Part shown: positions 7,472 through 15,265 of the stretch, in pieces
Layout of the letters: each line of letters starts with the position of its first letter
Numbering within the stretch: position 1 is the first letter of the stretch
Assembly: GCA_002308875.1 (NCBI GenBank)
Contig: DBWK01000065.1
Coordinates: 11,196 to 29,369 of the forward strand
Length of the DNA stretch: 18,174 bases
Direction: 5' to 3'
DNA from: Treponema sp. UBA1240
Lineage (GTDB): Bacteria > Spirochaetota > Spirochaetia > Treponematales > Treponemataceae
Made by a program: the position numbers and the translations under genes
The notes under the pieces: generated by a model
The model's input: the letters and a program-made list of their open reading frames with translations, nothing else
Database searches by the model: none
What the model was told of the DNA's origin: nothing

Positions 7472-10306
7472 TCAGGACAGTCCTAATTCCTTGAAAAGTT
7501 TTTTGTAAGTCTCAAAGTATTCGGATTTTGCAAACTCTTCAATTTTGTCTTCCGGCAGATTTTCCAAAAGCTGATCCATATAAATCAATACTGATTTTAT
7601 TTCATCTCTCAAATCTGACGTCATTGTGCCCTTAATCTGATTTGCTTTTTCAAGCACAGAATGTGATTCATCCGCCGCAGGTGCAGGTTCTTCAGCAGGA
7701 ACAAATTCCGGTTCTTCTTCAACTGGAGCGGTTTCAGGTTCATTCCACTGGTCGCTTTCAAAAACTTTGTCAGTAGGTTCATTCGCTTCAGCTTCTTCAT
7801 CAGCGTCGGCTGGCAAATCTTCCGGTGCAAGCGGCAGAGGCTCGTCGTCGCCAAAATCAGCGTCACTGATTTCCGGTTCAGTAAAATCGGCTTCTTCTGA
7901 AGGAATATCATTTGTAACAGATTCAACTGTAGGAACGGGTTCTTCCTGTTCCGGTTCTTCAAGAACAATGTCCTGCGGTTCTTCTTCCATTCCAAAGTCA
8001 TCGGGAATATCCATGCTCTTTTCGGGCATTTCGTCAGAAGCAGGTTCTGATTCCAAATAATCAATGTTGTCTGAAGAAAGGGAATCTGTTGTAACGGGAG
8101 TTTCTTCGCCTACTATATCGTCTTCCGCGGGCGGTTCAAGAATATCATCAACCTTTGGAATTGAAATATCGTCTTCGATTGTTGCATCCAAATCATCAGA
8201 TATTGCTACGTCATCGAGTTCAGGTTCTTCAAGTTTTTCATCAAAATCAATGTCAGCGGAAAGATTCATACCATCAGTTTCTTCCGCAACAGGTTCTTCG
8301 TTCTGGTCAATTTCAGTTACAGAACCCGGCAGTTCAGAATCTGCAGGCTCTTCCTGTGTATTGTCAACGTATTCTTCAGTAAAGTCGGCGTTGTTAAGTA
8401 TGTTAGTCAGTTCATCACCGGAAAGTGCAATCGTATCGTCTTCGGCATCATCATCAAAGAAACCTGTTGAACCGGATGCAGGTGCTTCCACTGCTTCAGC
8501 TTCAGGTTCTTCAAGTGGTTCCATCTTAAGGTCAATCGGTTCTTCTTCAGCTTCTTCGGGACCAACCTGTTCGGCAGCGGCAGGTTCTTCTACAGCAGCT
8601 GATGTTGTTTGTCCGTTGCGGAAAGCTGAAAATTCAGCTTTAAGTGAAGCGAGTTCAGAACGCAGCTGGTTCAGTTCTGAAGAAATCTCTTTCAAGACCG
8701 AACTGGTGTCAGATGACGAAGAAGCCGCTCCTTCGGTTTCCGAAAAAGCATTTAGTTTTTCATCTTCCTGCGGTGTCTGGGTGATATCATCAAAATTCAT
8801 TGGCTCCTCCTCATCAAGCTCATTAACATTGTACTCTGAATTTTTTGTAATATCAAGTTTTTTGTTATCATTTAGTGCATTAAAATTTTCATTTATATCA
8901 TCGGAAACTTCCGGTTCAAAAAATGCATTTTGATTTTCATCCGAAACGAGTGCTTCATCAAAAGCTGTAACGGATTTGTCCTCTACCGGGATATCAAAGT
9001 CTATTATATCATCAGCAGGTTCCTGCGGCGTTTGTGAATCATTCACAATTTCCATGTCGTCCATTTCAGGGATTGTTGGTTCTACACCATCAAGATCATC
9101 CAATGAAGGAATTTCTTTTGATGTATCATCGGGAGGAATTTCAGTTTCGGTTATACTCCCGGTTATATCCGACGAAACCTCCACTTCCGCAAGCAGTGCG
9201 TCAACATCAAAGTCGTCAATTGAAGATGATGCTGTTTCGATGTTTGCTGTATCAGTCTTTTTTATGTATCTGGCAAGCTGTTGTTTTCTTTCTTCTTCCG
9301 AAGTAAAAAGCGGAATGGATTCATTTACGTCAAGATCACTGTTTGTATCTTCGGTAGCAAGAGGTTGTGCACTTGCGGAATCATCTTCTTTAACTGTAAT
9401 GTTGTAGTCAACGATTTTTGTGATTTTGCGTTCACCGCCCACAATATCGGAAAGAGGAGCTTCCTGTGCATCTGATGTAAGAAAGTCGTCAAATTCATTT
9501 ACAACGTCAAACGAAGCTGTTTCCTGTGTTTTTGTTTCAGCAGCGGGTGTTTGTGTCTGTGATGGACTGCTGAAAAAGTCGTCAAAATTGTCTTCCACGC
9601 CGTTTGCGTCTGTTATTGTAACGTCTGCAAATGCGTTTGTTTCGTCAATAACGTGTTCGTAGGATTCGGTTTTTATTTCGTCAACAAAGCTGTCGTCAAA
9701 AGTAAGTTCAATGTCGACCGGTGCATCGTACATGTATTCGGTTTTATCTTCTTTTGAAGGACTACCCGAAAATTCGCTGTTCAGTTCACTTAAAAAATCG
9801 TCGGTAATATCTTCACCGCCGCTGACCATAAAGTCAGAAACAGGTACGTCAAACTGAGCTGTAACATCTTCATCGCCGCCGGTCATAAAGTCTGAAACAG
9901 GTACGTCAAATTGAGCTGTAACGTCTTCATCCCCGCCGCTCATAAAGTCTGAAACAGGTACTTCAAATTGTGCCGTAACATCTTCTGTACTGCTGTCCGA
10001 CAAAAAATCACCGAGGTCAATTTCTTCTTCGTTTGAAAAATCTATTTCCTGCGCTTCGTCTTCAGGATCTTTTATCTGTTCATCTGTATTAGTTTTTATT
10101 GCGATTTTTTCAGAAAGGTCGGAAAGCATATCTTCCGAAAAGTCCTGAATGTCAATATCGTTTTTATCGTAAGCAGCATCGGCTTTTTTAGCGAGAAAAG
10201 GTGAATCCGGAGGAATCATCTGATTTTCAGAATCATCAATATTAAAATCTGTTACGTTGTCAAAATTCAACTTGGTAGTATCCTTTCTGTTTCCCTGTTT
10301 TGGCAA
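7472..10306 (-). CDS. Large acidic disordered protein with tandem repeats and helical C-terminal domain
   Basis: The protein has up to 944 residues, very rich in Glu, Asp, Pro and Ser, with no signal peptide or membrane helix, so it is probably a cytoplasmic scaffold-like protein. Three tandem 19-residue repeats (DVTAQFDVPVSDFMxGGDE type) fill about 109-165. Short DDF-type motifs recur in the N-terminal half. A short coiled coil lies in the middle third (EISSELNQLRSELASLKAEF). The last 60 or so residues form a compact helical domain (DLRDEIKSVLIYMDQLLENL, then EEFAKSEYFETYKKLFKELG) that looks conserved. The outer start is TTG at 10306 without a ribosome binding site. TTG at 10270 has AGAAAGGA ten bases upstream and may be the real start, giving 932 residues. 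It is the first gene of the five-gene operon. The function is unknown. Confidence 0.8.
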   Translation of the reverse strand: MPKQGNRKDTTKLNFDNVTDFNIDDSENQMIPPDSPFLAKKADAAYDKNDIDIQDFSEDMLSDLSEKIAIKTNTDEQIKDPEDEAQEIDFSNEEEIDLGDFLSDSSTEDVTAQFEVPVSDFMSGGDEDVTAQFDVPVSDFMTGGDEDVTAQFDVPVSDFMVSGGEDITDDFLSELNSEFSGSPSKEDKTEYMYDAPVDIELTFDDSFVDEIKTESYEHVIDETNAFADVTITDANGVEDNFDDFFSSPSQTQTPAAETKTQETASFDVVNEFDDFLTSDAQEAPLSDIVGGERKITKIVDYNITVKEDDSASAQPLATEDTNSDLDVNESIPLFTSEEERKQQLARYIKKTDTANIETASSSIDDFDVDALLAEVEVSSDITGSITETEIPPDDTSKEIPSLDDLDGVEPTIPEMDDMEIVNDSQTPQEPADDIIDFDIPVEDKSVTAFDEALVSDENQNAFFEPEVSDDINENFNALNDNKKLDITKNSEYNVNELDEEEPMNFDDITQTPQEDEKLNAFSETEGAASSSSDTSSVLKEISSELNQLRSELASLKAEFSAFRNGQTTSAAVEEPAAAEQVGPEEAEEEPIDLKMEPLEEPEAEAVEAPASGSTGFFDDDAEDDTIALSGDELTNILNNADFTEEYVDNTQEEPADSELPGSVTEIDQNEEPVAEETDGMNLSADIDFDEKLEEPELDDVAISDDLDATIEDDISIPKVDDILEPPAEDDIVGEETPVTTDSLSSDNIDYLESEPASDEMPEKSMDIPDDFGMEEEPQDIVLEEPEQEEPVPTVESVTNDIPSEEADFTEPEISDADFGDDEPLPLAPEDLPADADEEAEANEPTDKVFESDQWNEPETAPVEEEPEFVPAEEPAPAADESHSVLEKANQIKGTMTSDLRDEIKSVLIYMDQLLENLPEDKIEEFAKSEYFETYKKLFKELGLS
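9812..9982 (-). repeat. Three tandem 57-base repeats coding for 19-residue units
   Basis: Three in-frame units encode DVTAQFEVPVSDFMSGGDE, DVTAQFDVPVSDFMTGGDE and DVTAQFDVPVSDFMVSGGE. The DNA copies differ mostly at third positions, so the peptide seems selected and the array is not brand-new. Copy number could vary between strains. Confidence 0.92.
10281..10288 (-). promoter_or_regulatory. Ribosome binding site favouring an internal TTG start
   Basis: AGAAAGGA on the minus strand sits ten bases before TTG 10270-10268, inside the longer reading of the acidic-protein gene. The outer TTG at 10306 has no such site. This argues that translation starts at 10270 (MNFDNVTDFNIDD). Confidence 0.5.
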
Positions 10307-10365
10307 TAATCTGTATTTTTAGTATGATTAACTTTCTACCACTATATACATATCCATTATCTGCC

Positions 10366-10374
10366 ATTATAGCA
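10366..10374 (-). promoter_or_regulatory. Extended -10 promoter of the five-gene operon
   Basis: The minus strand reads TGC-TATAAT, a perfect extended -10. No good -35 is seen at 16-18 bases upstream. A start near 10359 would give a leader of about 53 bases to TTG 10306 or about 89 bases to TTG 10270. It is the only strong promoter-like site before the acidic-protein gene. Confidence 0.6.
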
Positions 10375-10416
10375 CTATTTGCAACAACAGGGGTACATTT
10401 TTTTTCAAAAATGCGC

Positions 10417-10451
10417 TTTGCCGTAAAATCTCTTTAATTTTTATCGGCAAA
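10417..10451. repeat. Inverted repeat in the divergent intergenic region
   Basis: TTTGCCG (10417-10423) pairs with CGGCAAA (10445-10451). The pairing extends into TAAAA/TTTTA with one bulge, leaving a loop of about nine bases. It lies between the divergent promoter regions of the acidic-protein operon and the divIC-like gene, upstream of both, so it is not a terminator. It could be an operator for both or a hairpin in the plus-strand leader. The rest of the 234-base intergenic stretch is A+T-rich with no gene seen. Confidence 0.5.
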
Positions 10452-10540
10452 AGTCAAAAATTTGCCCATATTCAAACGGATAATTATTTAAAAAACATAA
10501 GAAGCTTCAGAAAAAACTTTCAAATGCCGTTATTAATTGT

Positions 10541-11029
10541 ATGACACAAAATAAAGTTTTGCTATCGGTGTTTTTTGGTACACTGATGTATGTTTTTGTT
10601 TCAACACTTTTTGGTTCTGACGGATTGTGGGCAACCTCACAGATGGAAGAACAAAAACAGATTATTTCCGCCAATTTTCAAAAAATTAAACAGATTAACG
10701 AAAATTTATCAACGGAATTATATGCTCTTAAAGTAGACCCCGAAGTAATCGCGTCTTATGCCCGTAAACTTGGTTATGTGCAGGACAACGAAAAAATAAT
10801 CAGACTTACCGGTCTTAATCCTCCTGTAGATTACATTCCCGAAACAGGAAGCCCGATTGTAATAAAAGAAGTAGAATATGTGCCTGAATGGGTTTGCAAA
10901 TTATCGGGTATTGTTATGTTTCTTTTTTCCCTTGCACTGTTTTATATGCAGAGTTTGAGGGAAAAACTCCACGACCGCAGACTTGAAGGAATACAGGTTG
11001 CTGATACTCAAGAACAGCCCTGCGTCTGA
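10541..11029 (+). CDS. Septum formation initiator (DivIC/FtsB) family protein with an extra C-terminal membrane helix
   Basis: The protein has 162 residues. An N-terminal membrane helix lies at about 5-24, a coiled coil at about 34-66 (EEQKQIISANFQKIKQINEN), and then the family's conserved element VDPEVIASYARKLGYVQDNE (about 65-84). FtsB/DivIC proteins bridge FtsL/FtsQ-type partners in the divisome outside the cytoplasmic membrane. Unlike the usual single-pass family members, which end soon after this element, this one has a second membrane helix at about 116-136 (LSGIVMFLFSLALFYM) and a basic tail. Both ends are therefore predicted cytoplasmic and the coiled coil periplasmic. ATG 10541 has no clear ribosome binding site. 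Its 3' end overlaps the next gene by about 32 bases. The family call is good; the exact orthologue is not certain. Confidence 0.78.
   Translation: MTQNKVLLSVFFGTLMYVFVSTLFGSDGLWATSQMEEQKQIISANFQKIKQINENLSTELYALKVDPEVIASYARKLGYVQDNEKIIRLTGLNPPVDYIPETGSPIVIKEVEYVPEWVCKLSGIVMFLFSLALFYMQSLREKLHDRRLEGIQVADTQEQPCV
10985..10990 (+). promoter_or_regulatory. Ribosome binding site deciding the start of the Sua5/YrdC gene
   Basis: GAAGGA lies seven bases before TTG 10998-11000, inside the end of the divIC-like gene. The earlier in-frame TTG at 10983 has no such site, so 10998 is preferred. Confidence 0.6.
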
Positions 11030-11570
11030 AAAGACAGCGGCGGAATATATAAAAAACGGTAAAGTTGTAATTATTCCCACCGACACCATATACGGTTTTT
11101 CCGCAAGAGTTCCCGACTGCGCCGATGCAGTGAGAAAAATAAAGGGCAGAGAAGAGAACAAGCCGTTTATTGAACTAATAGCATTTCCTGGAGATTATCA
11201 AAAATATTCAGATGACCGGATTCCGAGTGTGCTGCTGGATTTGTGGCCGGCTCCGCTTACGCTGATTGTGCGGCGAAAAGAAGTTCTCGGAGGTGGAACG
11301 GTTGCATTAAGGTGTCCCGCTGATGAATGGCTCAGAAAAGTTATTGAATACTCTGAAAGTGCTGTATATTCCACAAGCGTTAACCGTTCAGGTTGTCCGG
11401 CTTTGTGGAAAATAAACGATATTATGGAAGAATTTGAAAAAGACGTTCCTCTTATTGTTTCCGACGGTGACAAAAAAGGCGGCGTTCCTTCGACTATTGT
11501 CAACATTACCGGCGGCGCAGCAAAGCTTGTTCGCGCCGGCGCTGTTGATGTAAGTTTTGCCCTTTACTAA
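10998..11570 (+). CDS. tsaC: Sua5/YciO/YrdC family protein, probable threonylcarbamoyl-AMP synthase
   Basis: The family enzyme makes threonylcarbamoyl-AMP from Thr, bicarbonate and ATP, the first step of t6A modification at position 37 of ANN-decoding tRNAs. The product is 190 residues from TTG 10998, the usual single-domain length. Motifs numbered from this start are PTDTIYG (27-33), KIKGREENKPF (47-57), LWPAPLTLIV (82-91), STSVNRSG (125-132) and PSTIVNI (164-170), all in the expected order. The KGREENKPF loop departs a little from the common KxRxxxKPL form, and YciO-like proteins of unclear function share the fold, so the symbol is tentative. The gene overlaps the divIC-like gene, so translation is probably coupled. 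It ends seven bases from the clpC stop on the other strand. Confidence 0.85.
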   Translation: MLILKNSPASEKTAAEYIKNGKVVIIPTDTIYGFSARVPDCADAVRKIKGREENKPFIELIAFPGDYQKYSDDRIPSVLLDLWPAPLTLIVRRKEVLGGGTVALRCPADEWLRKVIEYSESAVYSTSVNRSGCPALWKINDIMEEFEKDVPLIVSDGDKKGGVPSTIVNITGGAAKLVRAGAVDVSFALY

Positions 11571-11577
11571 CTACAAA

Positions 11578-14163
11578 TTATTTTGCAAGCTCTTCAACAT
11601 GTTCTAATGCTTCTGAGTGGTCCTGCTTTGCTTCCTTTTTACCCCTGTATGAAATAGTGATTTTTTCTTTTTTAAAGTCTATGACTATTTCATTCGCGGT
11701 TGAAGCCTTTCCGCTTATTATCGCAAATGCGACGGGGTCTTCTATTTCACGTTGAATAAGACGGCGCATAGGTCTTGCACCGTATGCCGGCTCATATCCG
11801 TTTTCGATCAGATAGTTTTTTGCACCGGATTTTACGGTAAGCTCAAATCCCTGTTCATTGAGTCTTGCAGAAAGTTCCGAAAGCTGTATTTCAAGAATTT
11901 GGGCGACTTCTTCTTTGCTGAGTGAGTCGAATACAATTATGTCGTCAATACGGTTTATAAGTTCCGGGCTCATAAGCTTTTTCAACTCGTTCATTGCATT
12001 TGATTTTATGTCGGAATAATCGATTATGTCGTTATCAAAGCGGTTAAAACCGAGTCTGTTTGAATTTGAGATTTGTCGTGCTCCCGCATTTGAAGTCATA
12101 ATGATTACGGTGTTACGGAAGTTAACAGTGTGACCGAGACTGTCCTTGAGTTCTCCTTCTTCGAGAATCTGCAGCAAAAGATTGAAAACATCAGAATGTG
12201 CTTTTTCAATCTCGTCTAGCAGTACGACAGAATACGGATTGCGGCGGATTTTTTCGGTAAGCGTTCCGCCTTCTTCATAACCTACATATCCGGGCGGTGC
12301 ACCAACAAGCTTGCTGGAATTATGCTTTTCCATGTAGTCACTCATATCAATGCGGACAAGCGCATCTTCCGACCCAAACAGGAATTTTGCAAGTGTTTTT
12401 GCAAGCAGGGTTTTTCCTACGCCGGTAGGACCAAGAAAGATGAATGAGCCCATCGGTCTTCTCGCTGAAGAAACGCCCGCTCTTGCACGTCTTATGGCGG
12501 AAGTGATAGTGGATACGGCTTCGTTCTGCCCTATAACGGTTTTGTGGAGTTCCTGTTCCATCTTTAACAATCTTTGTGTTTCCGCTGTGTCTATTGTATC
12601 AAGCGGAATGCCTGTTATTGATGATAAAACGGAATTTATATCATTAATAGTAACTTTGTGTGAAAAAGAATCGTCTTTTTCCTGCCAGTAATTTCGGACT
12701 GTTTCAAGTTGATTGCGAAGTTCCCGGACTTCGTCGCGCACTTGTGCAGCTTTTTCATAATCCTGATTGATTACAAGCTGTTGTTTTTCTGCTGTAAGAC
12801 GCGTTATTTTTTCTTCCAGTTCCGTCAGTTCTACCGGTGGAACAGCCTGTGTAATCTTTTTCATTGCGCCGGCTTCGTCCATTACGTCAATGGCTTTGTC
12901 CGGCAGAAAGCGTTCCGTTATAAAGCGGTTTGAATAGCGTACGATTGAATCAATAACGTCATCTTCATAATATACGCCGTGAAAATCTTCATAGCGCTTT
13001 TTTAGTCCTTGCAGAATCTGTTTTGTTTCTTCTATTGAAGGTTCTTCAACATTTACAGTCTGAAACCTGCGTTCAAGGGCTGCGTCTTTTTCAAAGTATT
13101 TGCGGTATTCTTTTATTGTTGTTGCACCTATGCACTGTAATTCTCCTCGTGAAAGGGCGGGTTTTATGATGTTTGAAGCATCCATTGCGCCTTCCGCACC
13201 GCCCGCGCCGATAATTGTGTGCAGTTCGTCAATAAAGAGAACAATGTTCTTGTTGTCTGCAATTTCTTTTATTATTTTTTTTATACGCTCTTCAAATTCA
13301 CCGCGGTATTTGGTACCGGCAATAACGGATGCCAAATCCAGCGTAAGAATCTGCTTGTTAAAAAGATTGCGCGGAACATCACCGGATACGATTCTTTGTG
13401 CTAGTCCTTCAACAATTGCTGTTTTTCCAACGCCAGGCTCACCTACGAGAACCGGATTGTTTTTTGTACGCCGTGAAAGAATTTGAATAATACGGTCAAT
13501 TTCCTTTGTGCGCCCAACGACAGGATCCAATGCTCCTTCCTTGGCTTTTTGTGTAAGATCGCGGCTGAATTCTTTCAGTACAGACGGTACATGCCGCTGA
13601 TTTTGTGTTCCTGCAGTAAAAAATGGATTTGATGACATTACATACGAATTTTTGGCAGAATATGTTTTTGATACATTTGAATCAAGGTTTTTGTGCGAGC
13701 TGCCTATCGAGTTGCCGTAAGTCCGCAGAATTTGAATAACTGTTTTGCGGACTGTTTCAAAATTAATTCCGGCCGTGTCAAAAAAGTCGGCAACAGTGCT
13801 TTTTTCTTCTTTTACCGCCGCCAGCAGCAGATGTTCTGTTCCTATATAATCCTGTCCGAGAGAACGTGACTCCACAGCCGCATAGTCAATCATTGTGCTG
13901 AGGCGTCGTGAAGGCGGAATATCCGCGTAAATATATGTTGGAAGGGGATTTTTAGGAATTTTTTTCTCAATCTCAAGCTGAAGTGCCAAAGGATTTATTT
14001 TAAGCTGCTTTATTACGGCGTAACCCAAACCTTCGCCTGATTTTAGAATAGCTAATATAATGTGTTCCGGAAAAATTTGATCATTGTTGTGCTTTCTTGC
14101 TTCTTCCTGTGCAAAAATTGAAATTATTTTGTGTGCGCGTGGTGAAAGTCCTTTAAACATCAT
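11578..14163 (-). CDS. clpC: ATP-dependent Clp protease ATP-binding subunit ClpC
   Basis: ClpC is a Hsp100/AAA+ unfoldase that feeds substrates to ClpP in the cytoplasm. The protein has 861 residues, slightly longer than typical. The Clp N-domain repeats span about 5-150, followed by a Ser/Asn-rich linker. AAA-1 has Walker A GEPGVGKT (241-248), pore loop KYRGEF (285-290) and Walker B VLFIDE (308-313). The M-domain region (about 440-495) carries a UVR motif (NQDYEKAAQVRDEVR). AAA-2 has Walker A GPTGVGKT (578-585), pore motif GYVG (625-628), Walker B VVLLDE (646-651) and sensor-2 GARPMR (795-800). An LGF tripeptide near 704-706 fits the ClpP-docking loop. All catalytic elements are intact. It starts at ATG 14163 with AGGA close upstream, ten bases after mcsB. 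The M-domain with UVR makes it ClpC rather than ClpA or ClpB. Confidence 0.96.
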   Translation of the reverse strand: MMFKGLSPRAHKIISIFAQEEARKHNNDQIFPEHIILAILKSGEGLGYAVIKQLKINPLALQLEIEKKIPKNPLPTYIYADIPPSRRLSTMIDYAAVESRSLGQDYIGTEHLLLAAVKEEKSTVADFFDTAGINFETVRKTVIQILRTYGNSIGSSHKNLDSNVSKTYSAKNSYVMSSNPFFTAGTQNQRHVPSVLKEFSRDLTQKAKEGALDPVVGRTKEIDRIIQILSRRTKNNPVLVGEPGVGKTAIVEGLAQRIVSGDVPRNLFNKQILTLDLASVIAGTKYRGEFEERIKKIIKEIADNKNIVLFIDELHTIIGAGGAEGAMDASNIIKPALSRGELQCIGATTIKEYRKYFEKDAALERRFQTVNVEEPSIEETKQILQGLKKRYEDFHGVYYEDDVIDSIVRYSNRFITERFLPDKAIDVMDEAGAMKKITQAVPPVELTELEEKITRLTAEKQQLVINQDYEKAAQVRDEVRELRNQLETVRNYWQEKDDSFSHKVTINDINSVLSSITGIPLDTIDTAETQRLLKMEQELHKTVIGQNEAVSTITSAIRRARAGVSSARRPMGSFIFLGPTGVGKTLLAKTLAKFLFGSEDALVRIDMSDYMEKHNSSKLVGAPPGYVGYEEGGTLTEKIRRNPYSVVLLDEIEKAHSDVFNLLLQILEEGELKDSLGHTVNFRNTVIIMTSNAGARQISNSNRLGFNRFDNDIIDYSDIKSNAMNELKKLMSPELINRIDDIIVFDSLSKEEVAQILEIQLSELSARLNEQGFELTVKSGAKNYLIENGYEPAYGARPMRRLIQREIEDPVAFAIISGKASTANEIVIDFKKEKITISYRGKKEAKQDHSEALEHVEELAK

Positions 14164-14173
14164 TCCATTCCTG

Positions 14174-15265
14174 TCAGTTTATTTGTACGGAAGATAACGC
14201 TTCCTGCATTACAAGCGACCGCAGCCGGTCAATTTTTGCGTCTTCCGTAAGTATGTCTTTTTCAAAGTCAAGACTGCTGTTTCTGCTCACATACAGCAAG
14301 TGCGCGTTTTGAATGCGGTAAAGTAGGGCGGTTAGTTCATTGTGCTCAATACCGGATAAAATGCCCAGATTCAAACCCCATTTTATTCTGGATATAAGCT
14401 CAAGACCTTCTTTTCTGCTTATAAATCTTGCATAGCGCAGAGTGGCAATCGCTCTGTAAACGGAATCCTTGACACGTGTTGGTCGTGTTTCAAGCAAACT
14501 CATTGTGGCTCCGCGCTCATATTCAGCAATTCTCAGAATGGTCTGCTGAAAATTCTGAAGCTGTTCGCCCTCATCGCCGCAATAGCTGTTTTTGTTTTGA
14601 ATCAAAAAGAAAGAACCTGATGCGGAAATTTCCTTTGGATCAAAAAACACTGAAACCATACAATTTGTGTCGGTTGTTTCCCTAAATACTTTATCGGCAA
14701 TTTTTGCAATAGTTATTGACGGTAAATGCAAAACTGCCGAAAGTTTCATCCCGCTGCCGAGATCCTTGAGGTTTGAAGTAAGATATCCCATCTGTGGCGA
14801 GGCGGCAAACTGAAGCTTATCCTGCAACGAAGAATCTATATCGTGCGCCGTAAGATACGCTTTTTCACAATCAAAGCCTGATATAAAAGAAGCAATTCTG
14901 ATGTGGTCAAGATAGTTTACGGAACATGCTATTTTGCCGTCATTGCGGACAATGCCGCCGCACCACGGAAAAGAATATGCAGGGTAGGGAAACATACCAC
15001 GTTCCGCTAGAATCCGCTGTCCGAGCGCATCGATGTTTGAAAGCCTGATTGTTTGAAAGTTGTCGGGGTTTTCCATGCTTGAAAAAGAATCAAAAATCAG
15101 CGACTGAATGCGCTCGGCTTCATCCGCGTTTGATTGTGACGGAAACGTAAAATCCGCCAGATTGCGTGCAAGTCTTACGCGTGTTGAAAGAACAATGTCG
15201 TTTTCTTCACCCGGAAACGAATACCAGGCATCGTGAGAAAGTTGGGATGAATTTGTATTACTCAT
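14174..15265 (-). CDS. mcsB: McsB-family protein (arginine kinase fold), probably catalytically dead
   Basis: The McsB fold is clear over 363 residues: DIVLSTRVRLARN near the N-terminus, DHIRIASFISGF, GYLTSNLKDLGSGMKLSAVLHLP, and the C-terminal VYRAIATLRYARFISRKEG and WGLNLGILSGI. In Firmicutes McsB phosphorylates protein arginines as a ClpCP degradation mark. Here the NEEDH motif, which holds the catalytic Glu, reads NYLDH (about 117-121). The active-site Cys of TSCPTN is Asn165 in TSNLKD, the RGIYGEGSEA nucleotide segment is replaced, and the C-terminal RDIRRA phosphoarginine-pocket motif is not recognisable. Loss of kinase activity is inferred from recalled Bacillus McsB sequence. ATG 15265 is chosen over 15280 because GGGGA lies five bases upstream; it overlaps the mcsA stop as ATGAGTAA. 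It could still act as an adaptor between McsA and ClpC. Confidence 0.88.
   Translation of the reverse strand: MSNTNSSQLSHDAWYSFPGEENDIVLSTRVRLARNLADFTFPSQSNADEAERIQSLIFDSFSSMENPDNFQTIRLSNIDALGQRILAERGMFPYPAYSFPWCGGIVRNDGKIACSVNYLDHIRIASFISGFDCEKAYLTAHDIDSSLQDKLQFAASPQMGYLTSNLKDLGSGMKLSAVLHLPSITIAKIADKVFRETTDTNCMVSVFFDPKEISASGSFFLIQNKNSYCGDEGEQLQNFQQTILRIAEYERGATMSLLETRPTRVKDSVYRAIATLRYARFISRKEGLELISRIKWGLNLGILSGIEHNELTALLYRIQNAHLLYVSRNSSLDFEKDILTEDAKIDRLRSLVMQEALSSVQIN

Noticed and set aside
7476..7486. Palindrome AGGACTGTCCT near the stop of the acidic-protein gene
   Set aside because: It is short, lies within coding sequence, has no T-run, and the next gene starts a few bases later, so a terminator or operator is not supported.
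8064..8933. Long plus-strand Ser-rich open frame of 289 codons opposite the acidic-protein gene
   Set aside because: It is the mirror of Glu/Asp/Ser-rich coding on the minus strand (GAA and TCA/TCT-type codons read as Ser). It has no ribosome binding site, and its low complexity follows from the real gene.
10307..10540. Riboswitch or small RNA in the 234-base intergenic region
   Set aside because: Apart from one inverted repeat and one extended -10, the sequence is A+T-rich with no recognisable aptamer core or intrinsic terminator.
12350..13486. Plus-strand open frames opposite clpC
   Set aside because: clpC is certain on the minus strand by its motifs; these are antisense shadows with no recognisable domain.
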